NCBI GenBank assembly: GCA_963822595.1
Contig: CAWGIG010000004.1
Span: 124,001-188,000, forward strand
Length of the DNA: 64,000 nucleotides
Origin: CAVRUH01 sp963822595
GTDB lineage: Bacteria > Chlamydiota > Chlamydiia > Chlamydiales > Waddliaceae
Direction: 5' to 3'
The notes under the pieces were generated by a model that did no database searches, had not been told where the DNA came from, and was given only the letters and a program-made list of their open reading frames with translations. Below, in pieces: positions 34,028 through 41,863 of this stretch (the stretch's first letter is position 1; every line of letters starts with the position of its first letter). Position numbers and translations under genes: made by a program.

Positions 34028-35068
34028 TTATAGAACCAGTTCTGCCATGAGGCGTAAAGCTTCCGGCTGAGAGGTTGCAAGGATCAACGTGGTGATCCCA
34101 GACTCCTTCCAGACTGCTAGACGATCCTTGATACGTTCCGGGGACCCCAAAAGGGCAATCTCATCCACAAGTACATCAGGGACAAAAGCTGCCGCCTCCT
34201 CTTTCTTTCCTGCTAGATAAAGATCTTGAATTTGTTTTGCCTCCTCTTCGAATCCGTAGCGGCAAAGGAGATCATTATAGAAGTTTTTTCCTTTAGCTCC
34301 CATGCCACCGATATAAAGCGCGAGCATGGGTTTTAAACTTCTTCTTAGGGCATCCAAATCATCGCCGATCATGACCGTTACTGTAGGGGCAATATCAAAA
34401 TTGCTGAGGTTTTTTCCGCCCCCAGCTTTTGCAAAACCTGCTTCGAGGGAAGCTTGGTAAGTATCGCGGTAACGGTAAGGGGTAAAAATAATCGGTAGCC
34501 ACCCGTCGGCAATTTCGGCGGACAATTCGACATTTTTTGGTCCGATGGCAGCTAGATAGATAGGAAGGTTTGCCCGTTTCGGATGAACGATAAGCTTTAA
34601 AGGTTTGCCGAAGCCGGATGCCCCTTCCCCTTGATAGGGAATATCGTAATATTCCCCATGAAATTCGAGAGGTTTTTCCCGCCTTAATATTTGTCGAACA
34701 ATTTCAACGTATTCGCGCGATTTAACAAGAGGCTTTCCGTACAATTGACCGTGCCATCCTTCAACAACTTGGGGTCCTGAAAGGCCTAAACCGAGAATAA
34801 AGCGACCATTGCTCATGAGATCCAAAGTTGTCGCCGTCATGGCGGTCATTGCCGGAGTTCGTGCGGGCATTTGCATGATGCCGGTGCCCCAATGCATTTT
34901 TTCGGTATGGGACATCAACCATGTGAGAGGAGTGATGCAATCGGTTCCATAGGCTTCGCCCGTCCACCCTGAGTAAAAACCCAGCTTATCGGCTTCTTTT
35001 GCGATTGCGACAGCGTTTGCTAAACCCTTTCCCCAGTCTTGATATCCAAAATTAATTCCGAGACGCAT
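34028..35068 (-). CDS. Luciferase-like (LLM class) flavin- or F420-dependent oxidoreductase
   Basis: 346 residues. The TIM-barrel LLM signature is seen in MRLGINFGYQDWGKGLANAV, FYSGWTGEAYGTDCITPLTW, GTGIMQMPARTPAMTAMTA, DLMSNGRFILGLGLSGPQVV and LPIYLAAIGPKNVELSAEIA. GAGGA precedes the ATG. This subgroup resembles actinobacterial F420-type enzymes more than alkanesulfonate monooxygenases, but the cofactor cannot be decided by eye. The gene is placed to be cotranscribed with a sulfur transporter, which suggests use on a sulfur compound. An unusual gene for an obligate intracellular lineage. Confidence 0.85.
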   Translation of the reverse strand: MRLGINFGYQDWGKGLANAVAIAKEADKLGFYSGWTGEAYGTDCITPLTWLMSHTEKMHWGTGIMQMPARTPAMTAMTATTLDLMSNGRFILGLGLSGPQVVEGWHGQLYGKPLVKSREYVEIVRQILRREKPLEFHGEYYDIPYQGEGASGFGKPLKLIVHPKRANLPIYLAAIGPKNVELSAEIADGWLPIIFTPYRYRDTYQASLEAGFAKAGGGKNLSNFDIAPTVTVMIGDDLDALRRSLKPMLALYIGGMGAKGKNFYNDLLCRYGFEEEAKQIQDLYLAGKKEEAAAFVPDVLVDEIALLGSPERIKDRLAVWKESGITTLILATSQPEALRLMAELVL

Positions 35069-35147
35069 GTTATTTCCTCAAAAATTCATTATAATTGGAT
35101 ATTCGCAATTTTATATATAATTCACAAGTCCAATTAATTGTCAGTTT

Positions 35148-37070
35148 CTAATTGCTCGATTGTAACCATTGAATGGCTTTGGGGTGTCCATGTTCTGCAG
35201 CTTGAAGCATTTCCTGCTTGGCCTTTATTTCATCCTGCTCCGTCCCTTTTCCCTGTAGGTAACACATTGCCACAGCATACATCGCTTTTACATGACCATT
35301 ATTTGCCGCTAACCTGAGATAGTGAAGCCCATTGGACTCAAACTTTGGGGTCTTTAGATTATATTTTCCAAGGGCATACTGAGAATCAGAATCCCTAAGC
35401 TCTGCTGCAATTTGGAGATAGCGCAAGGCTTCCTCTATATTTTCAGGGATGCCTTTACCTAACTTGTAGCACATAGCTACCTTGTAGAGGGCCTGTGGAA
35501 TTTTCTTTTCAGCGGCCTGCACAAAGTATTCGAATGCTATTTTATCATCTTGTTTGATGCCCAAACCCTTTGAATAGAGCATGCCTAAATGTAATAAACT
35601 TAATCCGTGGCCTTTGTTTGCTGCCATAGAAAAATAGCGTAAAGCCTCTTCAGGGTTAACTTCTGTTCCTTTTCCAAGTTCATATCGTGTTCCTGTAGCA
35701 AATTGACCCTCAGCATTCCCTTGGTCTGCAGCCATCTTTAAATATTTAAAAGACTCATTTTCATTTTTCTCCATACATCCAACGGCAAGTTGCGCTTCCA
35801 CGAGGCCCTGATCTGCAGCGAGTTTAAAATATCTCAATGCCTCCTCACGACTTTGATCTATACCCTTTCCGTTCAAATACCGAATAGCTATTTGTAATTG
35901 TCCCACAGCGTCTCCCGCTTTTGCAGCAACCATGTTGAAGCGAAAATCGCAATCTCGATCAATGATCTTGCCGTCTTTATCTTTCACAAAACCTTCCAGA
36001 ACATATTGAGCATCGGAATTACCTCGTTTAGCTGCCGTCTCAAGATATCGACAGGTCGCTGCAACGTGATTTTCTGTTTTATCTCCCAAGTAGTAACAAC
36101 ATTTTGCAAGATTAAATAGTGCCTTATCTAAGCCTTGATCGCCTGCCATTTTTAAATAAAGAAGACCTTTTTTAAGGTCTTTTATCGGCTCCGGAGCGTT
36201 AAAGTAGTAAGCGCCTACCTCGTGCTGTGCTTCAGCATTTCCTCGGTCTGCTGCAAGTTTGAGATAATCCATTCCAAGCTCGTTATTTATTTCGGTCCCT
36301 ATTCCGCGCAGATAAAAAATTCCAATATTGTAATAGGCTCCATCATCCCCTGATTCTGCAGCAAGCTTAGCATATCGAAAGGCTTCGGCAAAATCTACTG
36401 AGGTTCCAATCCCTTCAAAGTAAAATTTTGACAGTAATGTTTGAGCTTCAGCTAAGCCTTGATCAGCGGCACATTTAGCTAATGTAAATGCCTCGGTATA
36501 TTCGCCGAAAGCCATGTGATGCATTTTAGCTCGTTCAAATTGACCTCTGGAAAACCCACTAGAAGACGAATTGCAAATAAGGCTATAACCAAGCGAAAAA
36601 TCCACAGCTTTACCGAAGAGACACCCAAGGTAGTATTGCAATTCCCCGTCAAAATTTGTCTCCCTCTTTTTCCAGAACGCAGTTGCTGCTTCACATTCCT
36701 CGGGACTCTCGTTATTGCGTTCTAACAATACTTTTAACCATTTAAGTGCTCTTCGTGGTTCATAGGCAACATCAGTATCTCGGACTTGCAGGTAATACTT
36801 AAACTCTGCCTTTCTTTCTTTATCGGCGAGGGCGTATTCGTTATATTTTTGCTGCCAGTTTAAGTTCACATAATACTTGAAACGCATTGGATCGAAATCC
36901 GCCATGAAGTTCAACTTCCACCCAGCTTGAAAACTAGGATCTTGAATGATTTCGCGAAATAATCGACAGACGCGTTTCAAATGAACTAAATCAACAGCTG
37001 AAAATCCCCTATTTCGGAGGGTCATTACCCACAGATCTCGTGGTAACGCAGGACATTGTATATTATTCAT
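35148..37070 (-). CDS. Sel1-repeat protein with N-terminal F-box-like domain
   Basis: 640 residues from the ATG at 37070. No clear ribosome site, and an upstream TTG at 37082 is possible. Residues about 5-50 read ALPRDLWVMTL ... LVHLKRVCRLFREIIQD, an F-box-like pattern. From about 130 to the end there are at least twelve Sel1-like repeats of 34-38 residues, such as AFRYAKLAAESGDDGAYYNI, YLKLAADRGNAEAQHEVGAY and ALRYFKLAADQGLVEAQLAV. No signal peptide. F-box plus Sel1 would suit an adaptor that brings a host or bacterial partner to a Skp1 complex. This is inference. Confidence 0.82.
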   Translation of the reverse strand: MNNIQCPALPRDLWVMTLRNRGFSAVDLVHLKRVCRLFREIIQDPSFQAGWKLNFMADFDPMRFKYYVNLNWQQKYNEYALADKERKAEFKYYLQVRDTDVAYEPRRALKWLKVLLERNNESPEECEAATAFWKKRETNFDGELQYYLGCLFGKAVDFSLGYSLICNSSSSGFSRGQFERAKMHHMAFGEYTEAFTLAKCAADQGLAEAQTLLSKFYFEGIGTSVDFAEAFRYAKLAAESGDDGAYYNIGIFYLRGIGTEINNELGMDYLKLAADRGNAEAQHEVGAYYFNAPEPIKDLKKGLLYLKMAGDQGLDKALFNLAKCCYYLGDKTENHVAATCRYLETAAKRGNSDAQYVLEGFVKDKDGKIIDRDCDFRFNMVAAKAGDAVGQLQIAIRYLNGKGIDQSREEALRYFKLAADQGLVEAQLAVGCMEKNENESFKYLKMAADQGNAEGQFATGTRYELGKGTEVNPEEALRYFSMAANKGHGLSLLHLGMLYSKGLGIKQDDKIAFEYFVQAAEKKIPQALYKVAMCYKLGKGIPENIEEALRYLQIAAELRDSDSQYALGKYNLKTPKFESNGLHYLRLAANNGHVKAMYAVAMCYLQGKGTEQDEIKAKQEMLQAAEHGHPKAIQWLQSSN

Positions 37071-37126
37071 GAAGTACACCAAATTTAATTTATAAAAAAA
37101 TTATAAGTTAAATACAAATTTAAAAA

Positions 37127-37147
37127 ATACCGTATAAAATACGGTAT
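37127..37147. promoter_or_regulatory. Palindrome in the divergent intergenic region
   Basis: Arms ATACCGTA and TACGGTAT flank a 5-nt TAAAA centre. It lies between the divergent Sel1 gene and the small Inc-like gene, 57 nt upstream of one start and 60 nt upstream of the other, so it could be a shared operator. It lacks a T-run, so it is less likely a terminator. Confidence 0.45.
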
Positions 37148-37207
37148 CTTTAAATTAACTATTGTGTTATAAATTTTATTTTTAAAGCATTATAAGGAGT
37201 TAATATT

Positions 37208-37483
37208 ATGAGTTCGGTAATAAGAGGTCTTATAAGTGGTGATTTTCTCGATTTCCCTATACCTTTTGTGCGTCCAGCAGCAACTGCAGGCGTGATTTCG
37301 GCGGTTATGGCAATTGGATTACATATTTTGGGCTTTGCTTATAGTCAAAGTGTAGTAACGGCAGTTTTTGCTATTACTGGCGTTGGTGGCTTGGGTATAG
37401 CAGTTATTGGTGCAATTGCCTATTGCATCATTGCCGCAGCAATAAATCGAGGTAATAATATGGAATTGGAACGTGGTCTATAG
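37208..37483 (+). CDS. Small bilobed hydrophobic protein, Inc-like
   Basis: 91 residues. AAGGAG precedes the ATG at good spacing. After a polar start with two prolines, two long hydrophobic stretches (about 25-47, AATAGVISAVMAIGLHILGF, and about 50-82, VVTAVFAITGVGGLGIAVIG) are separated by only a few residues, then a short charged tail NNMELERGL. This close pair of helices is the bilobed hallmark of chlamydial inclusion-membrane proteins. No signal peptide. It is followed by an 11-bp stem. Function unknown. Confidence 0.6.
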   Translation: MSSVIRGLISGDFLDFPIPFVRPAATAGVISAVMAIGLHILGFAYSQSVVTAVFAITGVGGLGIAVIGAIAYCIIAAAINRGNNMELERGL

Positions 37484-37499
37484 TTGCGATAGTAGGGGG

Positions 37500-37529
37500 C
37501 CTTGTAGGATAAGTTGAAATCCTACAAGG
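37500..37529. terminator. Stem-loop between the Inc-like gene and epmC
   Basis: A perfect 11-bp stem, CCTTGTAGGAT and ATCCTACAAGG, with an 8-nt loop lies between two convergent genes. It has no strong T-tract on either side, so termination efficiency is uncertain. Confidence 0.5.
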
Positions 37530-37539
37530 TCACGAAAAA

Positions 37540-38073
37540 TTACAACAGATCGAGTCGGAAATCTTCGATTTTTAGGTCGGGGGATGTGCCGTAAAAGGCG
37601 CATAGCGAACGGCGGAAAAGATCTGCACGAAGTGGAAGACCTTTCTCGCAGTATACCTTAACCTGTTCATATACTGCCTGTTTAAAGGCGGCTGTGTCAG
37701 CCTCTGAACCATTGAGATTGTCTATACTCACCCGAAAGGGAGATCCCGCTGCCATAGAAAGAATCCATTCCATGGCCTGAGGTTTAACTTCCACACTTTG
37801 AAAGAGCTCTTGCTGAGAAGAACTTCTCCCATCCGGAACATACCAATAACCAAAATCTTCCAGTTTTCGGCGATTTTCCCCTGCAATCAACCAGTGAGAA
37901 GTCTCATGCAACGCGCTGGCAAAAAAGCCATGCGCAAAGTATAACATGTTATGCGGCCGGTTTTCATCAGCAGGAAGATAAAGCGGCTCATCCGTCCCTT
38001 TGACTAATTGAGTGTTATATTTCTCAAAAAAACAGCTGTTAAAAAGAGTGATTAAATCTTGAATGTGATGCAT
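37540..38073 (-). CDS. epmC: EpmC-like elongation factor P hydroxylase (YfcM)
   Basis: 177 residues, the usual EpmC length. The N-terminus HHIQDLITLFNSCFFEKYNT, the block GTDEPLYLPADENRPHN, the metal-binding FAHGFFASALHETSHWLIAG, FGYWYVPDGRSSSQQ and VEVKPQAMEWI follow the family through its whole length. In enterobacteria EpmC hydroxylates the lysine of EF-P after EpmA/EpmB add beta-lysine. Those partners are not in this window. The gene ends on a 4-nt gap to an unknown upstream gene and is probably cotranscribed with it. Confidence 0.9.
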   Translation of the reverse strand: MHHIQDLITLFNSCFFEKYNTQLVKGTDEPLYLPADENRPHNMLYFAHGFFASALHETSHWLIAGENRRKLEDFGYWYVPDGRSSSQQELFQSVEVKPQAMEWILSMAAGSPFRVSIDNLNGSEADTAAFKQAVYEQVKVYCEKGLPLRADLFRRSLCAFYGTSPDLKIEDFRLDLL

Positions 38074-39348
38074 TTATTCCTTTGGGAAGGTGATTTCAAA
38101 ATTCCTATATTTATCGTTTAGGTGCAAGTATTCCTTGTCACCCTTCCGAATATAAAAATTACGCCTGCGCATCACGATATAAACGTGCTGCGGAGCCTCT
38201 GTATTTTGATTTATCCAGTTCGAATCCCCCATACATATTGTCAAAGGAAGGTCTTTAACATGGGATATTTGCAATTCGAGCTGATAAGGATCGACGATGC
38301 ATAGTCCTTCCTTGATCAGGGCTAGTCGCAGTTTCTTAGCCAAAATAAAGGGATGGTCCCGGCAATCTTCTATAGACGCATACAGTTGCGGAATTATCCT
38401 TGGATCATGCTCGATTCCTAATAACTGAAGGGTGTGTCGCATCTCATCTTGAGACAATCTAACCATAGAGAATTCGTCTTCGAAAATTTCCTCGATTTTT
38501 GCTCTGTTTCGTAAACTTATTCGATCAAAGAGTATATCTCGAAACTCCAAATAAGTAAGCCCCTTCTTTGTGCAACTATCCTTTAATGATAGCCTCTCCG
38601 AAATATTTGAGGTGTATCTTTCGATGACATTATCAAAAACTTCCTGCGAGACAATACTTTTAAATCTCCTTGTGGCAGGATGAAGGACGGTTTCATTGAT
38701 AAAATCCTCAAAATGGCGATAATGGTCCAAGAGCAATTTCCAGCAACTTGGCGTGAGTGTCCATGCATGACTTTCCGTTGTTATAAGAAGTTTAGGAAGT
38801 GTTCTCATCCGATGAATATTGGTTGTTCCCATCCAGCCCAATAATTTTTCGAGAAATTCATAGGGGGTGTTACAATTATTGAACTTAACCTTTTCTGTAT
38901 CAATTCCATAAGTTATTTGCAGAGATGTAGCTTCTTCTCCGCCATATTGATCAAAAATCAACAGATCTGTGGCATTCAAGTCTCCTGCAGTAATTCCGCA
39001 TTTTCCGATTTGATTAGCAGCAAATTGAGTTAATAAAATCCTAAATTGCTTCGACCCTATCGCCCTAATGACATCTCTACTGAAATTTCTGGAGCTATTC
39101 CCTATCTCTCCTTCGGTTTTCTTAAAAACATCCTTTAATGCATCATTTAGCTCTGAAATAGACCACAATATACTCATCTTTTCGTTACAAAATACCCTTA
39201 GAGAATTCTTAAAAAGGGGGTCAAACTTCATTAAATTCCCCTTAAAATGGTCTAATCTTTTATCTCCGACATATAAGGCCCCATTCTGGACTCGAACAAC
39301 CTTTTCATTACAGTTGACCAAGGAGATTCTGCTACTTAAATTTTTCAT
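38074..39348 (-). CDS. Unknown protein, possibly the C-terminal half of a broken gene
   Basis: 424 residues from the ATG at 39348. Mixed alpha/beta, no membrane segment. The C-terminus reads PLTICMGDSNW and then PQHVYIVMRRRNFYIRKGDK, which resembles the His-containing end of a papain-like or transglutaminase-like fold. This is a weak impression. Its frame extends upstream as KALEQTLPINAISAHFRLQF, good protein-like text that aligns with the end of the 39332-40744 frame if one base is added near 39413. It starts immediately before epmC. Confidence 0.5.
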   Translation of the reverse strand: MKNLSSRISLVNCNEKVVRVQNGALYVGDKRLDHFKGNLMKFDPLFKNSLRVFCNEKMSILWSISELNDALKDVFKKTEGEIGNSSRNFSRDVIRAIGSKQFRILLTQFAANQIGKCGITAGDLNATDLLIFDQYGGEEATSLQITYGIDTEKVKFNNCNTPYEFLEKLLGWMGTTNIHRMRTLPKLLITTESHAWTLTPSCWKLLLDHYRHFEDFINETVLHPATRRFKSIVSQEVFDNVIERYTSNISERLSLKDSCTKKGLTYLEFRDILFDRISLRNRAKIEEIFEDEFSMVRLSQDEMRHTLQLLGIEHDPRIIPQLYASIEDCRDHPFILAKKLRLALIKEGLCIVDPYQLELQISHVKDLPLTICMGDSNWINQNTEAPQHVYIVMRRRNFYIRKGDKEYLHLNDKYRNFEITFPKE

Positions 39349-40744
39349 GAATTGCAAACGAAAATGAGCGGAAATAGCATTTATGGGAAGCGTTTGCTCT
39401 AAAGCCTTCTATTATTCGGCTTTTATCAAAGCCTTCCTCATCGAAATTGGTATATTCAATTTCCATCTTAGCCAATTGCAAAGTGACCAATGCCGGGCAT
39501 TTAAAAGTGGATAGTAACATCTCAGAAAAACTCTTATTATCGATTTGCCTATTACTTTTGAGGGTAGAATGAAGGAGCTCGCCTAAACGTAAGGGCTTGT
39601 CAAAACTTACAGGCTTAAAATTGAAGATTTTATTCCAATATTTGACTAATACTGATTCTTGTGCTGCCCTTGCGGAAACCAACCGATCGAGATCCTCACA
39701 ATTTGCGAGACGATTCTCTACTACCTTTCTCAAGATGAGACCCATTTTTCCGGGATCACAAATCCCATTTATTAGATTCTGCAAAGTTATAAATGTATGA
39801 TTTTCTGTAGCATAAATTAATGAACTCACAGCGTAACAATTGGGTGAATTGATCTGGCGGACATCTGCAAATAGAAACATCATACAAGCATAGAAAACAT
39901 CGACGGAACGAATATTTGCTTTCGGAGGATATTTGAGATCCATGCGGATGAAATCCTCAAGAGCATCATGAACTTTAAGTTCTTTGGCAAATAATTGATC
40001 AAAAGCATTATCCGAAAGTATCGTGTTAACAACATTAATAATATGGCCCCTATGCTCAGGCTGAAGATACATCGATATTTGATAATGAGGATTTGTCAAT
40101 AGCTCAAGAATCGCATAAAGTCCCCCTCGATTATATCCTTGTGTCGATGTAAAAACCATATGGGCAAACGCCCGCAAAATATAATGGGTCTTCCCAGTAG
40201 GAAACAAAGCGTCCATCCCCATTTCCTGATGATTTTTTATATAGGATTCTATCTCTTCTTGCATTAATTTAGCCCGATAGGCGATGAAACAGGAGGCTGT
40301 TGGGAGGCCATCATGGGAATCCAAATAGAAAAGAATCATTCCTAATTTGGCCATTTTAGTTTCATGATTTTGACTTGATAATAAAAAGCGAATCATCGAC
40401 CGGCATTTTTTACTTAAGTCTTGATCATTCAGTCTGTTCAAAACTTTTTCAATTTCACGGTCTTGCGCTTCCAAAACCCGCCATTGTTCCCCGAGTTGCT
40501 TGGCTCTTTCCCCATCTATTTCTTGATTTTCTATATTTAAGCGACGCGGTTCAGGTCGAGGAAGAGTGTTTGGAAGAGTTGTTAAACTAATAGCATCCAT
40601 TCGTTTACTGACATCATCCACCTCTTCTTCAGAGCGATAAGTCAATTTTTTTGAAACTCTTGTTCTAGGAAGAGAACTCTCAAGTTCCCTCTTGTTTGCA
40701 ACAGATTTCAGCGGACTTATAAAAGGTTGAATCTCATTAAACAT
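39332..40744 (-). CDS. Unknown protein, possibly the N-terminal half of a broken gene
   Basis: 470 residues. A basic, disordered N-terminus (residues 1-60) precedes a helical body. Near residue 305 the sequence INSPNCYAVSSLIYA could be a Cys-protease nucleophile helix. The last residues (GFRANASHKCYFRSF) look like out-of-frame read-through. Joining to 38074-39348 by a one-base insertion after SRIIE would give one chain of about 900 residues with a central Cys and a C-terminal His region. No family recognised. The evidence is composition and continuity only. Confidence 0.5.
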   Translation of the reverse strand: MFNEIQPFISPLKSVANKRELESSLPRTRVSKKLTYRSEEEVDDVSKRMDAISLTTLPNTLPRPEPRRLNIENQEIDGERAKQLGEQWRVLEAQDREIEKVLNRLNDQDLSKKCRSMIRFLLSSQNHETKMAKLGMILFYLDSHDGLPTASCFIAYRAKLMQEEIESYIKNHQEMGMDALFPTGKTHYILRAFAHMVFTSTQGYNRGGLYAILELLTNPHYQISMYLQPEHRGHIINVVNTILSDNAFDQLFAKELKVHDALEDFIRMDLKYPPKANIRSVDVFYACMMFLFADVRQINSPNCYAVSSLIYATENHTFITLQNLINGICDPGKMGLILRKVVENRLANCEDLDRLVSARAAQESVLVKYWNKIFNFKPVSFDKPLRLGELLHSTLKSNRQIDNKSFSEMLLSTFKCPALVTLQLAKMEIEYTNFDEEGFDKSRIIEGFRANASHKCYFRSFSFAIHEKFK

Positions 40745-40852
40745 AAAACTACTTACTAATTTTTTCCACGATCATACGACAAAATTGCGATTAAATCAAT
40801 TTTAATCTTCTACATTAAAGTATTTATAATTAATTACTTAGGAATTGCTTAG

Positions 40853-40884
40853 GAAAAAGAAAAAGGGGTCAAAACTGACCCCTT
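40853..40884 (-). terminator. Rho-independent terminator of hctB
   Basis: Stem AAGGGGTCA at 40863-40871 and TGACCCCTT at 40876-40884, 9 bp with a 4-nt loop. On the minus strand it is followed by a T-rich stretch (CTTTTTCTTTTTCC on that strand). It lies 14 nt beyond the hctB stop codon. Confidence 0.85.
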
Positions 40885-40897
40885 ATATGACAAACAA

Positions 40898-41050
40898 CTA
40901 TTTCTTAGCTGTTTTCTTAGCAGTCTTACGAACTGCTTTCTTAGCAGTTTTTCTTACTGCTTTTTTAGCAGCTTTTCTTGGAGCTGCTTTCTTTGCTGTT
41001 TTTTTAGCAGCTTTTCTTGGAGCTGCTTTTTTTGCTTTCTTTACTGTCAT
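40898..41050 (-). CDS. hctB: Histone H1-like DNA-binding protein HctB (Hc2-like), 50 aa
   Basis: A 50-residue frame with GGAGG upstream of its ATG. The chain is built of Lys, Ala, Arg, Thr and Pro: KKAAPRKAAKK repeats twice, then KKAVRKTAKKAVRKTAKK. This low-complexity pentapeptide pattern (KKAAP, KKAVRKT) is that of chlamydial Hc2/HctB, which compacts chromatin in elementary bodies. Known HctB proteins vary greatly in length by repeat number, and this one is very short. It has its own terminator and an AT-rich upstream region. Transcription is expected late in the developmental cycle. Confidence 0.85.
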   Translation of the reverse strand: MTVKKAKKAAPRKAAKKTAKKAAPRKAAKKAVRKTAKKAVRKTAKKTAKK

Positions 41051-41182
41051 ATAACCTCCATTGGGTATATTTTTTTATTTAACACATTTCGGATTTTTGT
41101 AAAAATTTTTTTTTCATTTTTTGAAAAAAAAAATGATTTTTTTTGTTCGAAGGAAAAAAAATTCTATATAATAGGTAATTTT

Positions 41183-41863
41183 TTAATTTACTTGATGGAT
41201 GAAAAAAGCCGTTCTCCCCCATGGGAAGAGGCATTCTGACGATTTTAAAAGCTTAATTTTTGAGTTTTCAGTAAAATCGGTAAGAGGATAGCTAATTGTA
41301 ACAATTTTTGTTCCGGATTTTAGCTTTTCGAACCTTTTTATGAGTTTTTTTATAAAAAAATCATCTAAACAGGACCCATAAAGGTAGATAATAGTGGCTT
41401 TAGATAGGTCTGAAAGAAGCATATCTTCACATAGAAAGTCGATATTTTTGATCCGAAAATGGTTTTTTACTCGATTTGCTTGTTCGACAAAATAGGGTAA
41501 AAACTCGATACCAACCACAGAACACTCCATAAATTCCCTCAGCCAAAAGCAAGTCCTTCCCCTCCCGCAACCGAGTTCAAAGACGGTATCTTTAGGGGTA
41601 ATTTCGCATTCTTTTGCTATTTTTTCCAAAGTTGTTAAAGGAGTTTCCCCATAGGCATAGATCTCTTTTTCCCCTCTTTCAAGAAGAAATTCTTTGCTCA
41701 TTCTATAGGGATTTTCGAGTATATACCCCCTTAAAAGATCAAGATCTGCCTTTGCAAACGTCCATTTGGGATAATATTTAACAACAACTTTGAGAAATTC
41801 GATAAAATTCCAAAGGCCAACCTTAAAGTTTATCCAGAATAATTTTATCGATGATTTTCCCAT
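41183..41863 (-). CDS. SAM-dependent class I methyltransferase
   Basis: 226 residues. Motif I VFELGCGRGRTCFWL, then an acidic residue in VVGIEFLPYF, and the post-motif block FLCEDMLLSDLSKATIIYLYG. The N-terminal helical part carries basic and aromatic residues. Substrate unknown. The pattern resembles small-molecule or lysine methyltransferases. The start overlaps the mgtE stop with no gap, so it is in one unit with mgtE and the TPR gene. Confidence 0.8.
   Translation of the reverse strand: MGKSSIKLFWINFKVGLWNFIEFLKVVVKYYPKWTFAKADLDLLRGYILENPYRMSKEFLLERGEKEIYAYGETPLTTLEKIAKECEITPKDTVFELGCGRGRTCFWLREFMECSVVGIEFLPYFVEQANRVKNHFRIKNIDFLCEDMLLSDLSKATIIYLYGSCLDDFFIKKLIKRFEKLKSGTKIVTISYPLTDFTENSKIKLLKSSECLFPWGRTAFFIHQVN

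Noticed and set aside
40845..41054. Plus-strand Ala/Phe-rich frame
   Set aside because: Antisense of the HctB-like gene. The minus strand has the ribosome site, terminator and known composition.
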